A stretch of 10,883 nucleotides of DNA from Smittium culicis (Eukaryota > Kickxellomycota > Harpellomycetes > Harpellales > Legeriomycetaceae). The notes under the pieces were generated by a model. It worked only from the letters and a program-made list of their open reading frames with translations. It did not search any database and was not told the origin of the DNA. The stretch spans positions 1-10,883 of the forward strand of contig LSSN01005281.1 in the NCBI GenBank assembly GCA_001970855.1. The letters are read 5' to 3'. The translations under genes were made by a program, and so were the position numbers. Shown one piece after another: positions 1-9,746 of this stretch (position 1 is its first letter; each line of letters begins with the position of its first letter).

Positions 1-2240
1 TTTTACCATATAATTAATTTTAAATAAATACTATAAATAATGAATATTTATAAATACATATAATTATATATTAAATATAATAATCGATTAAATGTTGTTT
101 AAAATAAAAAAGTTTGATATTATTATATAAAAAGAAGTTCGATTATAATAATAGAATTAAAATAATTGCAATTATTGATATTTTTGATCAGTTTAACTAA
201 ATTATTTATATAAATTGATTAAAATTAATTTAAAACTCTAAATTTCTATATTATTTTAGTTATTAATAATTTTATAAAGTTTTTTTTAATTTAATTCTAT
301 TATTTCTCAAAAATTCTATCACTGAAATGGGTATTAATTTAGCTAATAAATTACTGTTAAAAATTTTTTATAATTGATTGATTTTAATCTTAATTTGCGA
401 TTTCTTGTATAATTCAATAATATTCGTTTGTTTCTTGTATTTATTCATAATCCGGAGATATGTTATAACAACATTAAAATATATGTGTAAATGTTTATAA
501 TTGCAAATAATTAATTACTAATAAAAATCCCTATTTCCCAATTATATAAATAATTAATATGGTATAAATTTACAAAATAGCGTATTATTACGCATATAAT
601 CACTATGTTTATATCGTTAAAATCATCTTTATTAAAAGATAATATATTTATTATTAAACTTAATTTATTGAAAATTATTATTTTTCTGGTAATATTAATA
701 GTTTTCTCATGCTATCAATGGAATTAAATCAGATAATTATGATAGTTGCGATTTTATATACACTATATTAATCAAAAAAATAATTATGGAGCAAAAAATT
801 ATATTAAGTAAAATTTTTTTTACAAATTTTATAATTCATCTTTAATTTTTTTTTTATATATTAAATAAACTCAAATAATATCTTTTTTGGAAAAATGAAA
901 TAATGGGTTTAATATTTCACAAATAATATACGGAATAAAAGATTTTAAATATTAAAATTCTAGGATATTCAAAAATTTAAATATATTACAGATTATTATA
1001 CAATAAAAATCAATTTAAATTGAGGAAATTTAATTATTACTAAAAAAATAATGTAATAAACTGTTATATTTGAATATTATTCTAGTATTAATATTTTCGT
1101 TTATTACCAATAAAAGCAGTTTATTTCGATAGCGAGTTTGAAAAATAAAATACTTATAATTACTATGATACTGACTTGTAATTATTCAAATATTATTTAA
1201 GTATCTAAAAAAGTCAATTATATTTAGAAGTAAATAAATTTAAAATCCAAAATAACTAGATAAAACTATCACTAAAAAATTAACAATAATTATAGTATCG
1301 CAAAAAATCTACATATCGAGCTTTTAGTTTATTTTTTGGTAATTTTTGATAAAAATATTTTATTATTTCTTAATTATATTACGGAGGAAGAGTAGTTAGC
1401 TATAATATGTAATTTTCATTTCCAGAATAATTGATGCTCAAATATAAAATTTATATGTCCTGTATATTTTAATATAGTATATTTCGATATTATAAACATG
1501 ATATGAAACTATGTGACCTTTTTAACTGTTTTTATTCTAGTTATAAGATTATTAACAAATAGATAATTATTTAAATAAAATTAGGATAAAAAATAATCTC
1601 AGAAGCGCTTTTTAATTTCAAAAATTAAAAATAATGCCAGACTTATTATATGTATAATTATTGTAGTTAATAATTTTCAAAATTTATCAGGCTAATTAAT
1701 AGTTATTGTATTAAAAAATTTTTTTTGTATCAAATTAACAGATAATTATCTAAAAAATTTTAATTCAATCAAAGTATAAATAAAAAAAATCAAAAATATA
1801 ATGATATTTATTGATGCAATATTTTAACAGTTATAATAATACCTTAAATTTAATAATTTTCTGGGCTTAGTTTATAGATCAATAGGTTTATTTTGAAAAA
1901 AATCAGCTCTTTTATCACATATTTTAAAAAATTTGAAAGAATTGGAATAAATATATCTCAAAAACCTTTGAATATAATCTTTATATCGAAAAAAAAATCT
2001 CACATTAAGCTTTTAATAAGTTGGGAATTTTTTTTTTTAATACATAATATAAAAGTATGTGATTATATATATCATAAATGATTTTATTTAACCAATGATA
2101 GATAAAAAACTTTATAATAAACTAGATCATATATTTATATTATTTCATATTTAAAATTATCAATTAGCTATTTTCACAAATTTTATATTAATAACAAAAA
2201 ATGGCTAACAAAATTATAAAAAAAATTGTGAAAAAAAGCC
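1..2240. other. Very AT-rich stretch without a supportable gene
   Basis: Nearly all A and T, with frequent stops in every frame and many short A- and T-runs. No conserved motif, RNA gene or long repeat was found. The longest open frame, 1893-2081, begins with TTG and is rich in Lys, Ile and Phe as expected from composition alone. It is probably intergenic sequence; whether it is a gene-poor domain cannot be judged from one window. Confidence 0.7.
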
Positions 2241-2780
2241 TTTTCATTTCTTAGCAAGCGTTCTAGGTGAACCGTTTTTCAGTTGGATTATGTTCGAATG
2301 TAGATGCAATTAATTATTTTTTTGAAGGATTAACAACTGATTGGCGCAAATTTCATTCAAAATCTTTGCTTTTTCCAGCAAAAATAATTTTGTAGTAAAT
2401 ACCAATGCCAATCTGGTTTAAAGATTTTTTTAGATTATTTCGCCCAATTAGTCTACCAAATTGCCATATATGAGATGAAGATAACGAAAGAAAAAGTATT
2501 AAAATTTAAAAAAATGTTCTATATTATATACTTGTATGACTTACTACTTAGAATACTATAATGATAGACATTATGTTGTTCCAGGTATAATCATACTACA
2601 AAAAGGGTAGTCGCCACACATTTTTTATTAGTTTTTTTTGAATTTGCTAGCTTTCGTGCAGTTCAAAATCATCCTATTCTTATCTTCATGATTTTCTGAA
2701 ATGCTATTCGCTGTTCTAAAATTAAATCCTTAAATTTATTTGCCCTTACACTATCAAAAAAAAAAAAAGTTAAGCATATA
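2241..2780. other. Less AT-rich, stop-poor patch, possible decayed gene
   Basis: G+C is visibly higher here than on either side. On the plus strand, 2267-2392 is open for 42 codons (including RFSVGLCSNVDAINYF), 2418-2552 is largely open in another frame, and 2568-2693 is open for 42 codons. On the minus strand there is a run of about 39 codons (2469-2353, including IWQFGRLIGRNN) and another near 2753-2675 (RANKFKDLILEQRIAFQKI). The latter is preceded by CTTAAC, a T-run and GATAG, which resembles a 3' splice site. Neither strand gives a continuous spliced frame that I can defend, and no family is recognised. Decayed coding sequence is one reading; chance is another. Confidence 0.3.
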
Positions 2781-3061
2781 ATGTGTTAATTTAGCTGTGT
2801 TTTTCATAACAAAAAATATTTTCAATTGTATCTAAATAAAAAATACACTAGCTATTGAAAGTTATTATTAAACAATTATTTGTTTCTATTAATATTTTAT
2901 TTAACAGTAAATAAAAGGGCCATATCTGAATTATATATTCATTATGAAAGTGGAAAGAATAAATGTTTAAAAAGAAATTAAAGAGTAAATATCAAATATA
3001 TTGAAGATTTATAATCTCGTAATATTTTTAAAAAAATAGACCGTATAAATAAATAAGAAAT
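2781..3061. other. 3' flank of the SYG1-type gene
   Basis: AT-rich sequence after the SYG1-type stop codon, presumably holding its 3' UTR and polyadenylation site. An AATAAA on the minus strand lies at 2901-2896, but such hexamers are common in this composition and cannot be assigned. No gene is seen. Confidence 0.5.
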
Positions 3062-6000
3062 TCAAAGTCGTTCTGGCGGAGTAGTGTCCTGTGCTCGTGA
3101 GCTTACAGCAAATGGTAATGGAACCTCTACAGTAGCTCTGAATTGACCACAGTTATTAACATGCTCGTTTTCAAGGCGATAAAAACACCATTGGTACCGA
3201 CTAAAATAAAATTAATAAAATACCAAAATAGACATTAGTACAATACGATTCGTATAGTATAAGCAAAATTATTTCATAAAAAAAAAAAGAAAAAAGAAAA
3301 AATACCGTAGAACTTCAAGAACAGCTAGAATAAAACGAACTATAGGCTTAGAAATGAGTACTCCAAAAATGCTTACTAATGGAAGGTAATTAATTATCCA
3401 AGAAAATCTAAGAATTGGGTCAGAAATGATAGCAAAATAATATGCCTAAAGAGTGTATTTGATAAAAAAAAAAAAGAAGTTAGAAATATTATAATACGAC
3501 GAATTGAAATATTAGAGGTAAATCCAAGGAATAAGCGAATATAGAGTATAGATGGAGTTAAAGAAGCTTAACTGGAATGGAGTTGAATTTTAGCTCTTTT
3601 CTCAAAAAAAGGTTTTTTGAATTGGGTTCAAAGAAGCCCCAGTCCATGTACAAATCCCAAAACGTTGAGAATAAAGACGATGCAGTTAAAAACATAATCG
3701 CAAGCAAACGGAAAAAGCTAGTTTCTAAGATTAAATTTAATAAAAAATTGAATGAAATAAAAGTACACTTCACGAAAAGCTTTTGTGATAATATAAAAAA
3801 AACTCACGGTAGTTGTTTTGTAAAAATATGAAAATGATTGATGTCATTCCAAGTAAATACTTAAAGCCATTAGCTAGATGTGGGAAAGCGTCATATGTGT
3901 CTAGGTAGCGTCTTATACATTGGCAAAAGCGGATGAAATTGGGAATTAGCAGTATTGAAGTTACAGATAAACCGACAGTATTAACGCAATGGTGGCTTTC
4001 TATGAATGGAAAGAAAGAATTAATGTAGTATTTAATAAAAATTATTGTAATAAGGTTTAAATGGGTTAAATGAAAAGATTCTTACCAGATACATTCCACC
4101 CATTTGAGTTCGCACATCCAAGAAGATAAAAAAGTGTTAAACTATAGCTTAAGCTGCATAAACAATCGCCAATAAAAAAATCTCTGAATTCAACAGGATA
4201 TAACCCTGGAATTATCAACCGTTTCTAATGATGATAAATAGGAGTATGGTTAGTGAGTATACGTAAAAATTAAAGTAAGAATAAAAGACAGATTACCAAA
4301 GAAGAAAGAAGCCATTTTCGCGCAGAGAAATAAAAGACATCAAAGGGAAGAATGAGTATAGCAAAATTTAGTAGCAATAGTATAACTCCAATATAATCAC
4401 CGGCACTTAAGTGCGAAAAAAGGATATTTACTTCTAGAACGAGTATAGATAATAAAAACATGCTGGAAACCATCTAACCAAAAAAAAAAGAAATTAATTT
4501 CAAATTTCATAAAGTAATCAGAATCAGCAAGAATAAAATCAACGATTGAATGATAAAAACCTTAAAAAACTGCCATGGAGATAAGTTATTTCTTGGATCA
4601 AACATGAAAATAAATTTATAGTTAATGCGGGCACGATACCAAGCCAGCATATTAGATGAAAAAAGTACAAGGAAAAATAAAACAAGTAACTGACATCCAT
4701 AAATATTCATAACCAAAGCTCTATTATCCCATTCGTCCTTGGTAAAAGCTATAAATGATAGAGATGAAATCGTTATTAATAAACAGAATTTTCGAAATTT
4801 GAAGATTATAAAAATAATACATAGGAGGGTATAAGTTATATAGGTAATGAGGTAAAAATTAAAATAGTATAATATTAGTACCTGTGGCTATACAGTGAAA
4901 TATTATAGGCAAAGACATTCCAACATTAAAACCGCTTTTAAATATGGATTCGCGATAAACCTAGATACGAAAATAAATTGAAAAAGTTTTAGAAAAAGTA
5001 AAAATTGAATTATTCCTGGAAATAGAGGAGTTTATGTATAAGAAATTATATATAAGTTTGGTTAATTTAATAAATGGAATGTTAAAGAGTATACCTTGTA
5101 TGCAGTTAAAGGCATTCTTAATATTGTTTTGGCGTTATGTATAGAGCCACCAGCGTGATTAACTCGGAACAGTTCTTCGAGGTCCAGAACTGATTTATTT
5201 AAGGTCTTATCCTTTAAAAAATAAGAATCTTCAACTTTTTTTATATATGATAAACCGCCGCTTTTCCAGTTAGAGGTTTTATTAAATTTTTTTAAGATTT
5301 TGATGAATCCTGTATGATTTAATATGCAATAGTTCTTCAGCATTTCCATACCACGATGTACTTCCATAATCGCTTTTTTTAGCCTATCTTTTGCCTTTGA
5401 GGTAGCTACTTTGGTTAAAGTTTCGTTTACACCATTCGCGATTATCGATTTTGAGCGATTATTTAACCCAAATGTGCTTTGAAAAGCTTTTGATGCTTTT
5501 TGAAGAACTAAGATAATAAAAAGATAATTAAATTAGTAAATAGAAAAGCAGGAATAAACTAGTTTATTAGATAAAAAGAGTACTAGTTGTTTCCGATGAG
5601 ATCGAATAATCGCTGGTAGGAAAGTCGAGCTAAAAAAAACATCAAAACAGTTAGCAATTGAAATATTTGGAAAGATATAAAAAAATTAAAGTAGATAAAA
5701 GACAAAATAAAAGAATTACGAATGCATTTTTCTTCAACTGATTAAACATTATTTGCTGGTTGACAATATTTTTGTAGCGGTCTAGAAAAACTTCTTTTTT
5801 TTCTAATCGAATAAATATTAAGGTATGAGTAAAAAAAGAGATAGTAACGAAAAAAAAAAAACTAAATAATTAGACAAACTAGTTAAAGCTGTATTTATAA
5901 TAAAGGGCCAACCTTGATAAAATTGGTTGACTTTTTCTAATTCATAGTCACAGGCTTCGAAAAAAGCCCTTTCTTCTACATCGCGATACATTAAGGCTTC

Positions 6001-6982
6001 ATAGAACAGGTTGATATTAGCTAAAGAAATAATGATATAGGATCGAGTGGTTAAGCTTAATGGGTTAATATAGTGTTTTCGAAAAGTATAAAGGGTTGCA
6101 TTATAGTAATGAAATTTTACCATAAACTTCTTCGTAGTGTTCAGCGTTATATCTAGTAGATTGGCGTCGGATGAATACCACTTTTTTTTCTGCAGGGTTT
6201 GATGATTTTTTGATATTTGCTAGTGGCGATGGTAAATCATCTGTCTTTTTAAATATTTCATTAACCTTTTTAAGATTTTTAGTTTGTGAGGGAGTTGGGT
6301 TTGTAACTGGAGCCTGAACGTCATTAAAATTAACCTCATTTTTTAGGATTGAGCCTCGCTTGGGATGAACTCCAATTGTGGTAAAGGAATTCGTTAACCC
6401 TCTTACTGGAGCAGGATTGCTGGAAGTAGAAATTATTTGTTCACCCTCTTCAAAATAACCAATTGAGTCTAAACTTTTTGAAATTCCATCTTCTATTGTA
6501 GAAAAATCGTTTATTTTTGAAAGTGGTCCAAGTGTGTTAGTCTTAAGAAACTTTTTAGAGAGAGCAGAATCTTTTGAGATATCTTCTAAGTTATCTTGGT
6601 TTTTTATATTGATTGAATTAGATTGCTGTTGCAATGAGTAGCCATGTAAACCAGAATTGGGATTAATCATTAAGCTTTTCATTGAGGTATTTTTTAAATC
6701 CGAAGGTTCATTGCTAGACTGGAAGTTTTTAGATGGAGAACTATGAATTTCAATGCTATGATCAGGAGAATCTTGACTGGTATTTCGAAAGCGGGCAGGG
6801 GCGTGATTAAATCTTGAGCCATAATCACTAACCGCAGCATGAGATAAAATTGGGGCAGTATCCATACTATTTTTATGCTTAGCATCCACTCTTTTAATGC
6901 ATTTTTTTAAACCTTTGTAGTCGATGTATTTATTTTGCCATTCAGGAACGGCTTCTGATTCAAGGTACTTTCCGAATTTCAT
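3062..6982 (-). CDS. SYG1: SYG1/XPR1-type SPX-EXS phosphate exporter/sensor, complete, 13 exons
   Basis: Predicted 905-residue membrane protein of the SYG1/XPR1/PHO1 family, known to bind inositol pyrophosphates through SPX and export phosphate through EXS. Exons, 5' to 3' on the minus strand: 6982-6121, 6020-5913, 5802-5720, 5629-5584, 5507-5095, 4960-4882, 4748-4561, 4473-4297, 4224-4086, 3999-3808, 3724-3573, 3445-3306, 3200-3062; coding sum 2718 nt, ending in TGA. The start begins [15 protein letters not shown] with an in-frame TAA 6 nt upstream. SPX pieces: residues 1-31 (Y19, Y22, K26, K27, K30), 288-351 ([16 protein letters not shown]) and 414-447 ([19 protein letters not shown]). Several hydrophobic segments follow from about 513. 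EXS signatures: [12 protein letters not shown] (571-582), [11 protein letters not shown] (662-672), CQCIRRY...[11 protein letters not shown] (724-747), [10 protein letters not shown] (784-793), DPILRFSW (822-829), LEVLRRYQW...[10 protein letters not shown] (856-876). The length is close to yeast Syg1 (about 900). Family assignment is secure; individual splice boundaries rest on phase and homology, not transcripts. Confidence 0.95.
3201..6120 (-). other. Twelve spliceosomal introns of the SYG1-type gene
   Basis: Introns on the minus strand: 6120-6021, 5912-5803, 5719-5630, 5583-5508, 5094-4961, 4881-4749, 4560-4474, 4296-4225, 4085-4000, 3807-3725, 3572-3446 and 3305-3201; lengths 72-134 bp. 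All are GT-AG. Clear branch-like elements include TTGCTAAC (third), TTTACTAATT (fourth), CACTAACC (eighth), TTCTAAC followed by a T-run (eleventh) and GTACTAAT (twelfth). The 5' sites vary widely: GTAAAA, GTTGGC, GTAATT, GTACTC, GTATAC, GTACTA, GTTTTT, GTAATC, GTAAGA, GTGAGT, GTTAAG and GTATTT. Each junction was chosen because it restores the reading frame and joins conserved SPX or EXS blocks; without splicing, every block ends at a stop shortly after the donor. Confidence 0.85.
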
Positions 6983-7756
6983 ATTTTACTTTGGCTCAAC
7001 TCAGGAAAAAATAAAGAGTATCTTTATGTTCATCTAGAGTACACAAGTAAAATCAAGGAGTTTTGTAAATGATTAATACTTAATTATTTTGGAGCAAAAT
7101 TAGGATTAGCATTAATAGCGAAGAGAAGTAGTAGAATACAAATAAATTATTTTAGGCTGCCAAACAATTATAATACTGTACACATCTTTAGTAGCTATTA
7201 TTTGACTTTTAAGTATTTGTGTTCAAAAAGTGAGCGCTTTTACATAACAGCAGTGTTTTAATACATATAATTGGCCAATAAATATACTAAAGCTCAGCTA
7301 AAACACTGCTAGCCAGTAAAATTGCTTATTTTATTTTAGCCCTTGAAGTTGAAGAATGTTTTTATAACATTTCAGCTTTTATTAGTAGTTCTCTACTATT
7401 CATACGCCAATCCAAGGAAATTTTTACCTTGTAATGTCAGGTTTAAATCTTGCACTCACTTCTCAATTCATATGTCTAAACAATGAGTTTTGGAGTTTCA
7501 AGACCCATGTTTAATTAAATAATCGTATCCAAGAAACAAGTTGATATACTATAGCAGCTAGTTCAATACATATATTCTATCTTCAATTAGCTTTCTTATC
7601 CATTATACAACCTATATGGAAAATTAATAGATTAATAAAAGAAATAGTATTAAATAGTCTGGGGAAATTAAATTATTGTTCAAAACTCGATAATTTATTA
7701 AATCATTTACTATTAGCTACTCAGTGTAAAGTATCTGCGTGATTCGAAGCATTTTA
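6983..7756. other. Promoter side of the SYG1-type gene
   Basis: Intergenic sequence upstream of the minus-strand SYG1-type start. Apart from the inverted repeat at 7249-7310 nothing specific is recognised: no convincing TATA box, no RNA gene and no open frame of note. It presumably holds the 5' UTR and promoter of that gene. Confidence 0.5.
7249..7310. repeat. Perfect 12-bp inverted repeat with 38-bp spacer
   Basis: AGCAGTGTTTTA at 7249-7260 is the exact reverse complement of TAAAACACTGCT at 7299-7310. The spacer contains the 8-bp palindrome TTGGCCAA at 7271-7278. It lies about 270 bp upstream of the SYG1-type start codon. It could be a small fold-back element, a transcribed hairpin or a paired protein-binding site. 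I see no flanking target-site duplication that would prove a mobile element. Confidence 0.6.
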
Positions 7757-7849
7757 ATGTCACGAAACAGCCGCCCAGTTGAATTTAATAATACCATATT
7801 AATTTTCGCGCATACAATTTTAAAGCATAAAATGATTTTGCAAGTATAA
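7757..7849 (+). CDS. Small ATG-initiated frame, possible first exon
   Basis: Thirty codons from ATG to TAA, starting MSRNSRPVEFNNTILIFAHT. The first half sits in a locally G+C-richer patch (7735-7812), unlike its surroundings. CAA followed by GTATAA at its end could be a 5' splice site. It could serve as an ATG exon for the open frame starting at 8019: an AG at 8050-8051 would join it in phase 0 to that frame, through an intron of about 208 bp. Evidence is only composition and position; no family is recognised. Confidence 0.15.
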   Translation: MSRNSRPVEFNNTILIFAHTILKHKMILQV

Positions 7850-8018
7850 ATTCAAAAACTATTATGTCAAATTTGGTGAAGATAATTTTTAAATATCGGA
7901 AATAAAAATCAACTATTGTATCTGTAATATTTCGAATCTAATATCATTACTATGATTAATACAGAAATAACAAAGTAAAATACAGATAATTTTTTAATAA
8001 TGACAGCTTGGATATTAA

Positions 8019-9045
8019 TGTTATTTGTTCACGAGAGCTAAAAATTTAAAGGCAATAACATTCAATATAACCAAATTATTTATCATTCTTCATAAGTATT
8101 TATACAATTTTAATTATGAAAATTTATTTTATCATATTGTTCTTCACGTTAGCTCAAATCATATTTTTATTTTTATAGTTGAAATTACATGGCCTGTTGA
8201 AATTTTTTTTTCAGAAAGTATCGCTCGGGACTTTTTACTATTCCATATAGATTTAAGTATGTATAATTATTATTATGATACCGCAAGTTTTTATAATAGA
8301 GAATGGATATCCAAGAATTATAACTCAATCAGCCCTGTTAAATTAATAAATCACATTTTTTTAGAACAGAATATGTAAAACCGATAATCAGATTAGCATA
8401 AGTTGTACTGTATTTTAAATTAATCTTCTAATACATAATAAATCTCATCTTTGATTCATTTATATCAAATAATTAATGAAATAGAATATTAATATATTCA
8501 AATAATTATACTTATATAAACAAGTTTATTGCAGATGTAATTTACTACATATAGCTACCATCGTAAAGAAGATTTAATAGTTACCTTAAAAATCTCAAAA
8601 GATTTTATTACTCTACCAAAAAAACAGATGTGATTATGTGGAAGAGGAATATGCGCATTAAGGTTAAAATCGTGTAAAAAAAGGATTACATTTGTAGAAT
8701 TTAGTTTACTTAGTGAGAACCTAATTTATAAATTCACAAATATATGTGTATTATCAATTTTAAATATTCCAGGTTTATAAGATGATTGAAAATATATTTC
8801 TATAGTACTATTGAAGCTTTGTTATTATTCAGTTCTGCAATTATTTCAGACATGGATACCAACTAAACTCTACTATAAGGTCAATAAAGAAAATCGAGCA
8901 AATATAGTTGCCATATAACTGAAAGTTTTTGGCTTATACATCTTATAAATCTACATAACTGTCCTTAAAGTGCTTAAATTATTGGATGAGTTATTTTTTA
9001 TTCATATCAGTGGTAAGAAAGAAAGTTATCAGAAACAAATTATAA
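8019..9045 (+). CDS. Candidate unrecognised spliced gene (tentative segments)
   Basis: The frame is open from 8019 to 8375 (119 codons) but has no ATG in its first 80 codons, so if real it needs an upstream exon. Its last residues (LINHIFLEQN) can be joined in phase with 8555-8629 (YHRKEDLIVTLKISKDFITL), 8714-8772 (ENLIYKFTNICVLSILNIP), 8833-8906 (LQLFQTWIPTKLYYKVNKEN) and 8971-9045 (ends in TAA). This uses introns 8375-8554 (GTAAAA...ATATAG, with TTACTAC near its end), 8630-8713, 8773-8832 and 8907-8970. The first segment contains EITWPVEIFFSESIARDF. I recognise no family. Base composition in these segments is visibly less AT-rich than the sequence around 8380-8540 or 9090-9300. The chain had free choices at each join, so it may be a chance assembly or a decayed gene. 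The opposite strand of 8160-8340 also has an open stretch of about 58 codons. Confidence 0.25.
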
Positions 9046-9276
9046 AGCTCCATAATCATTTCTTTTTAGATAAAACGTGATAAAATGAATAAATTACAAT
9101 GATAAAAAATGCTTTATAATTTTGCTTTTTTTAGAGAAAATATAATTAAAAATTTTTGTTAAATATTTAATGAAGATAACCCTATTATCAAAGGTATATA
9201 AATAATATAAAGTATAATATTCTAAAACCTTCAAGAAATACTATTTATTTAAATCAGAATTTTTAGAAATTTAATT

Positions 9277-9298
9277 TACCATACCTTAGTTTATGGTA
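9277..9298. repeat. Short hairpin, 7-bp stem with 8-base loop
   Basis: TACCATA (9277-9283) and TATGGTA (9292-9298) are complementary around CCTTAGTT. Short stems like this are expected by chance in AT-rich DNA. It is noted because a second inverted repeat lies about 90 bp further on, also upstream of the ELM1-like gene. Confidence 0.3.
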
Positions 9299-9385
9299 TT
9301 ATAATTTTACAAGCTAAAAAATATTATTCAGTATAGCAATAGTAAATTGCAGCATTGGTCGTCTTATGGTATATTTACTATGATT

Positions 9386-9407
9386 ATATATTCAGAGCTG
9401 AATATAT
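9386..9407. repeat. Near-perfect 22-bp palindrome
   Basis: ATATATTCAG (9386-9395) and CTGAATATAT (9398-9407) are exact reverse complements separated by two bases (AG). The palindrome lies about 340 bp upstream of the ELM1-like start codon. The two-base spacer suits a dimeric DNA-binding site or cruciform better than an RNA hairpin. Half the arm is alternating AT, so it is only moderately unusual in this composition. Confidence 0.5.
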
Positions 9408-9746
9408 GTTTTGCCTTTAGAATTTAATGAATATCGTACTATTGGTATAAAAATTAGCAAGGATAATAAAAATTAATTGTAAGGAATAGCTTTTGGTTTG
9501 ATTTGCAAAATTCTTGAAATGCAGACTTATCTCTGATCTAAATAGCTATTAGATTAGCCAATAATATATATTTATTATGCTAAGCCACTTATCTAACAGA
9601 TTTTTTTTTTGATCGCTTAGTCAAAACCAACTCATTTACAGATTAACGTTTTTAAAGGTATTTAGCATCTTTATCTACTAACGCAACAAAAAAATACAAT
9701 AAGTATAAACTTCCTCAATAACAAAATAGACTCAAGCTAATTTCAA

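Larger units (their letters stand above)
9046..9746. other. Upstream region of the ELM1-like gene
   Basis: AT-rich sequence with two short inverted repeats (9277-9298 and 9386-9407) and no supportable coding segment. It presumably includes the promoter and 5' UTR of the ELM1-like gene; no core promoter element can be singled out. Confidence 0.5.

Noticed and set aside
1893..2081. 62-codon open frame on the plus strand
   Set aside because: It starts with TTG, lies in very AT-rich DNA and has a composition expected by chance (Lys, Ile, Phe). Nothing supports translation in a eukaryote.
2283..2303. GTTCGAAT resembling the T-loop (B box) of a tRNA gene
   Set aside because: The flanking bases do not form a T-stem, and no A box or cloverleaf can be drawn around it.
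2675..2753. Minus-strand run with in-frame TGA codons shortly after it, raising the idea of mitochondrial DNA (TGA as Trp) inserted in the nucleus
   Set aside because: TAG and TAA stops appear further along the same frame, and no mitochondrial protein is recognisable.
2896..2901. AATAAA on the minus strand as the polyadenylation signal of the SYG1-type gene
   Set aside because: The hexamer occurs often by chance in this composition; its position is plausible but cannot be supported without transcript ends.
3558..3572. In-frame TAA soon after the EXS WDLxMDW region, suggesting a truncated or broken gene
   Set aside because: A GT at 3572-3571 opens a 127-bp intron with a CTAAC and T-rich 3' end, and splicing restores KELKFNSIP joined to [14 protein letters not shown] exactly as the family requires.
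3577..3831. 84-codon frame on the plus strand
   Set aside because: It is antisense to exons 10 and 11 and intron 10 of the SYG1-type gene, whose minus-strand translation carries conserved EXS motifs; the plus frame is a shadow.
6694..6885. 63-codon minus-strand frame within exon 1 of the SYG1-type gene
   Set aside because: An alternate frame inside a well-supported coding exon, with no features of its own.
8160..8300. Slight likeness of the TWPVEIFFSES stretch to the start of the gamma-tubulin complex protein C-terminal domain (WPL...S)
   Set aside because: Only a few residues agree, and the conserved NLQYY region that should follow is not found in any join I tried.
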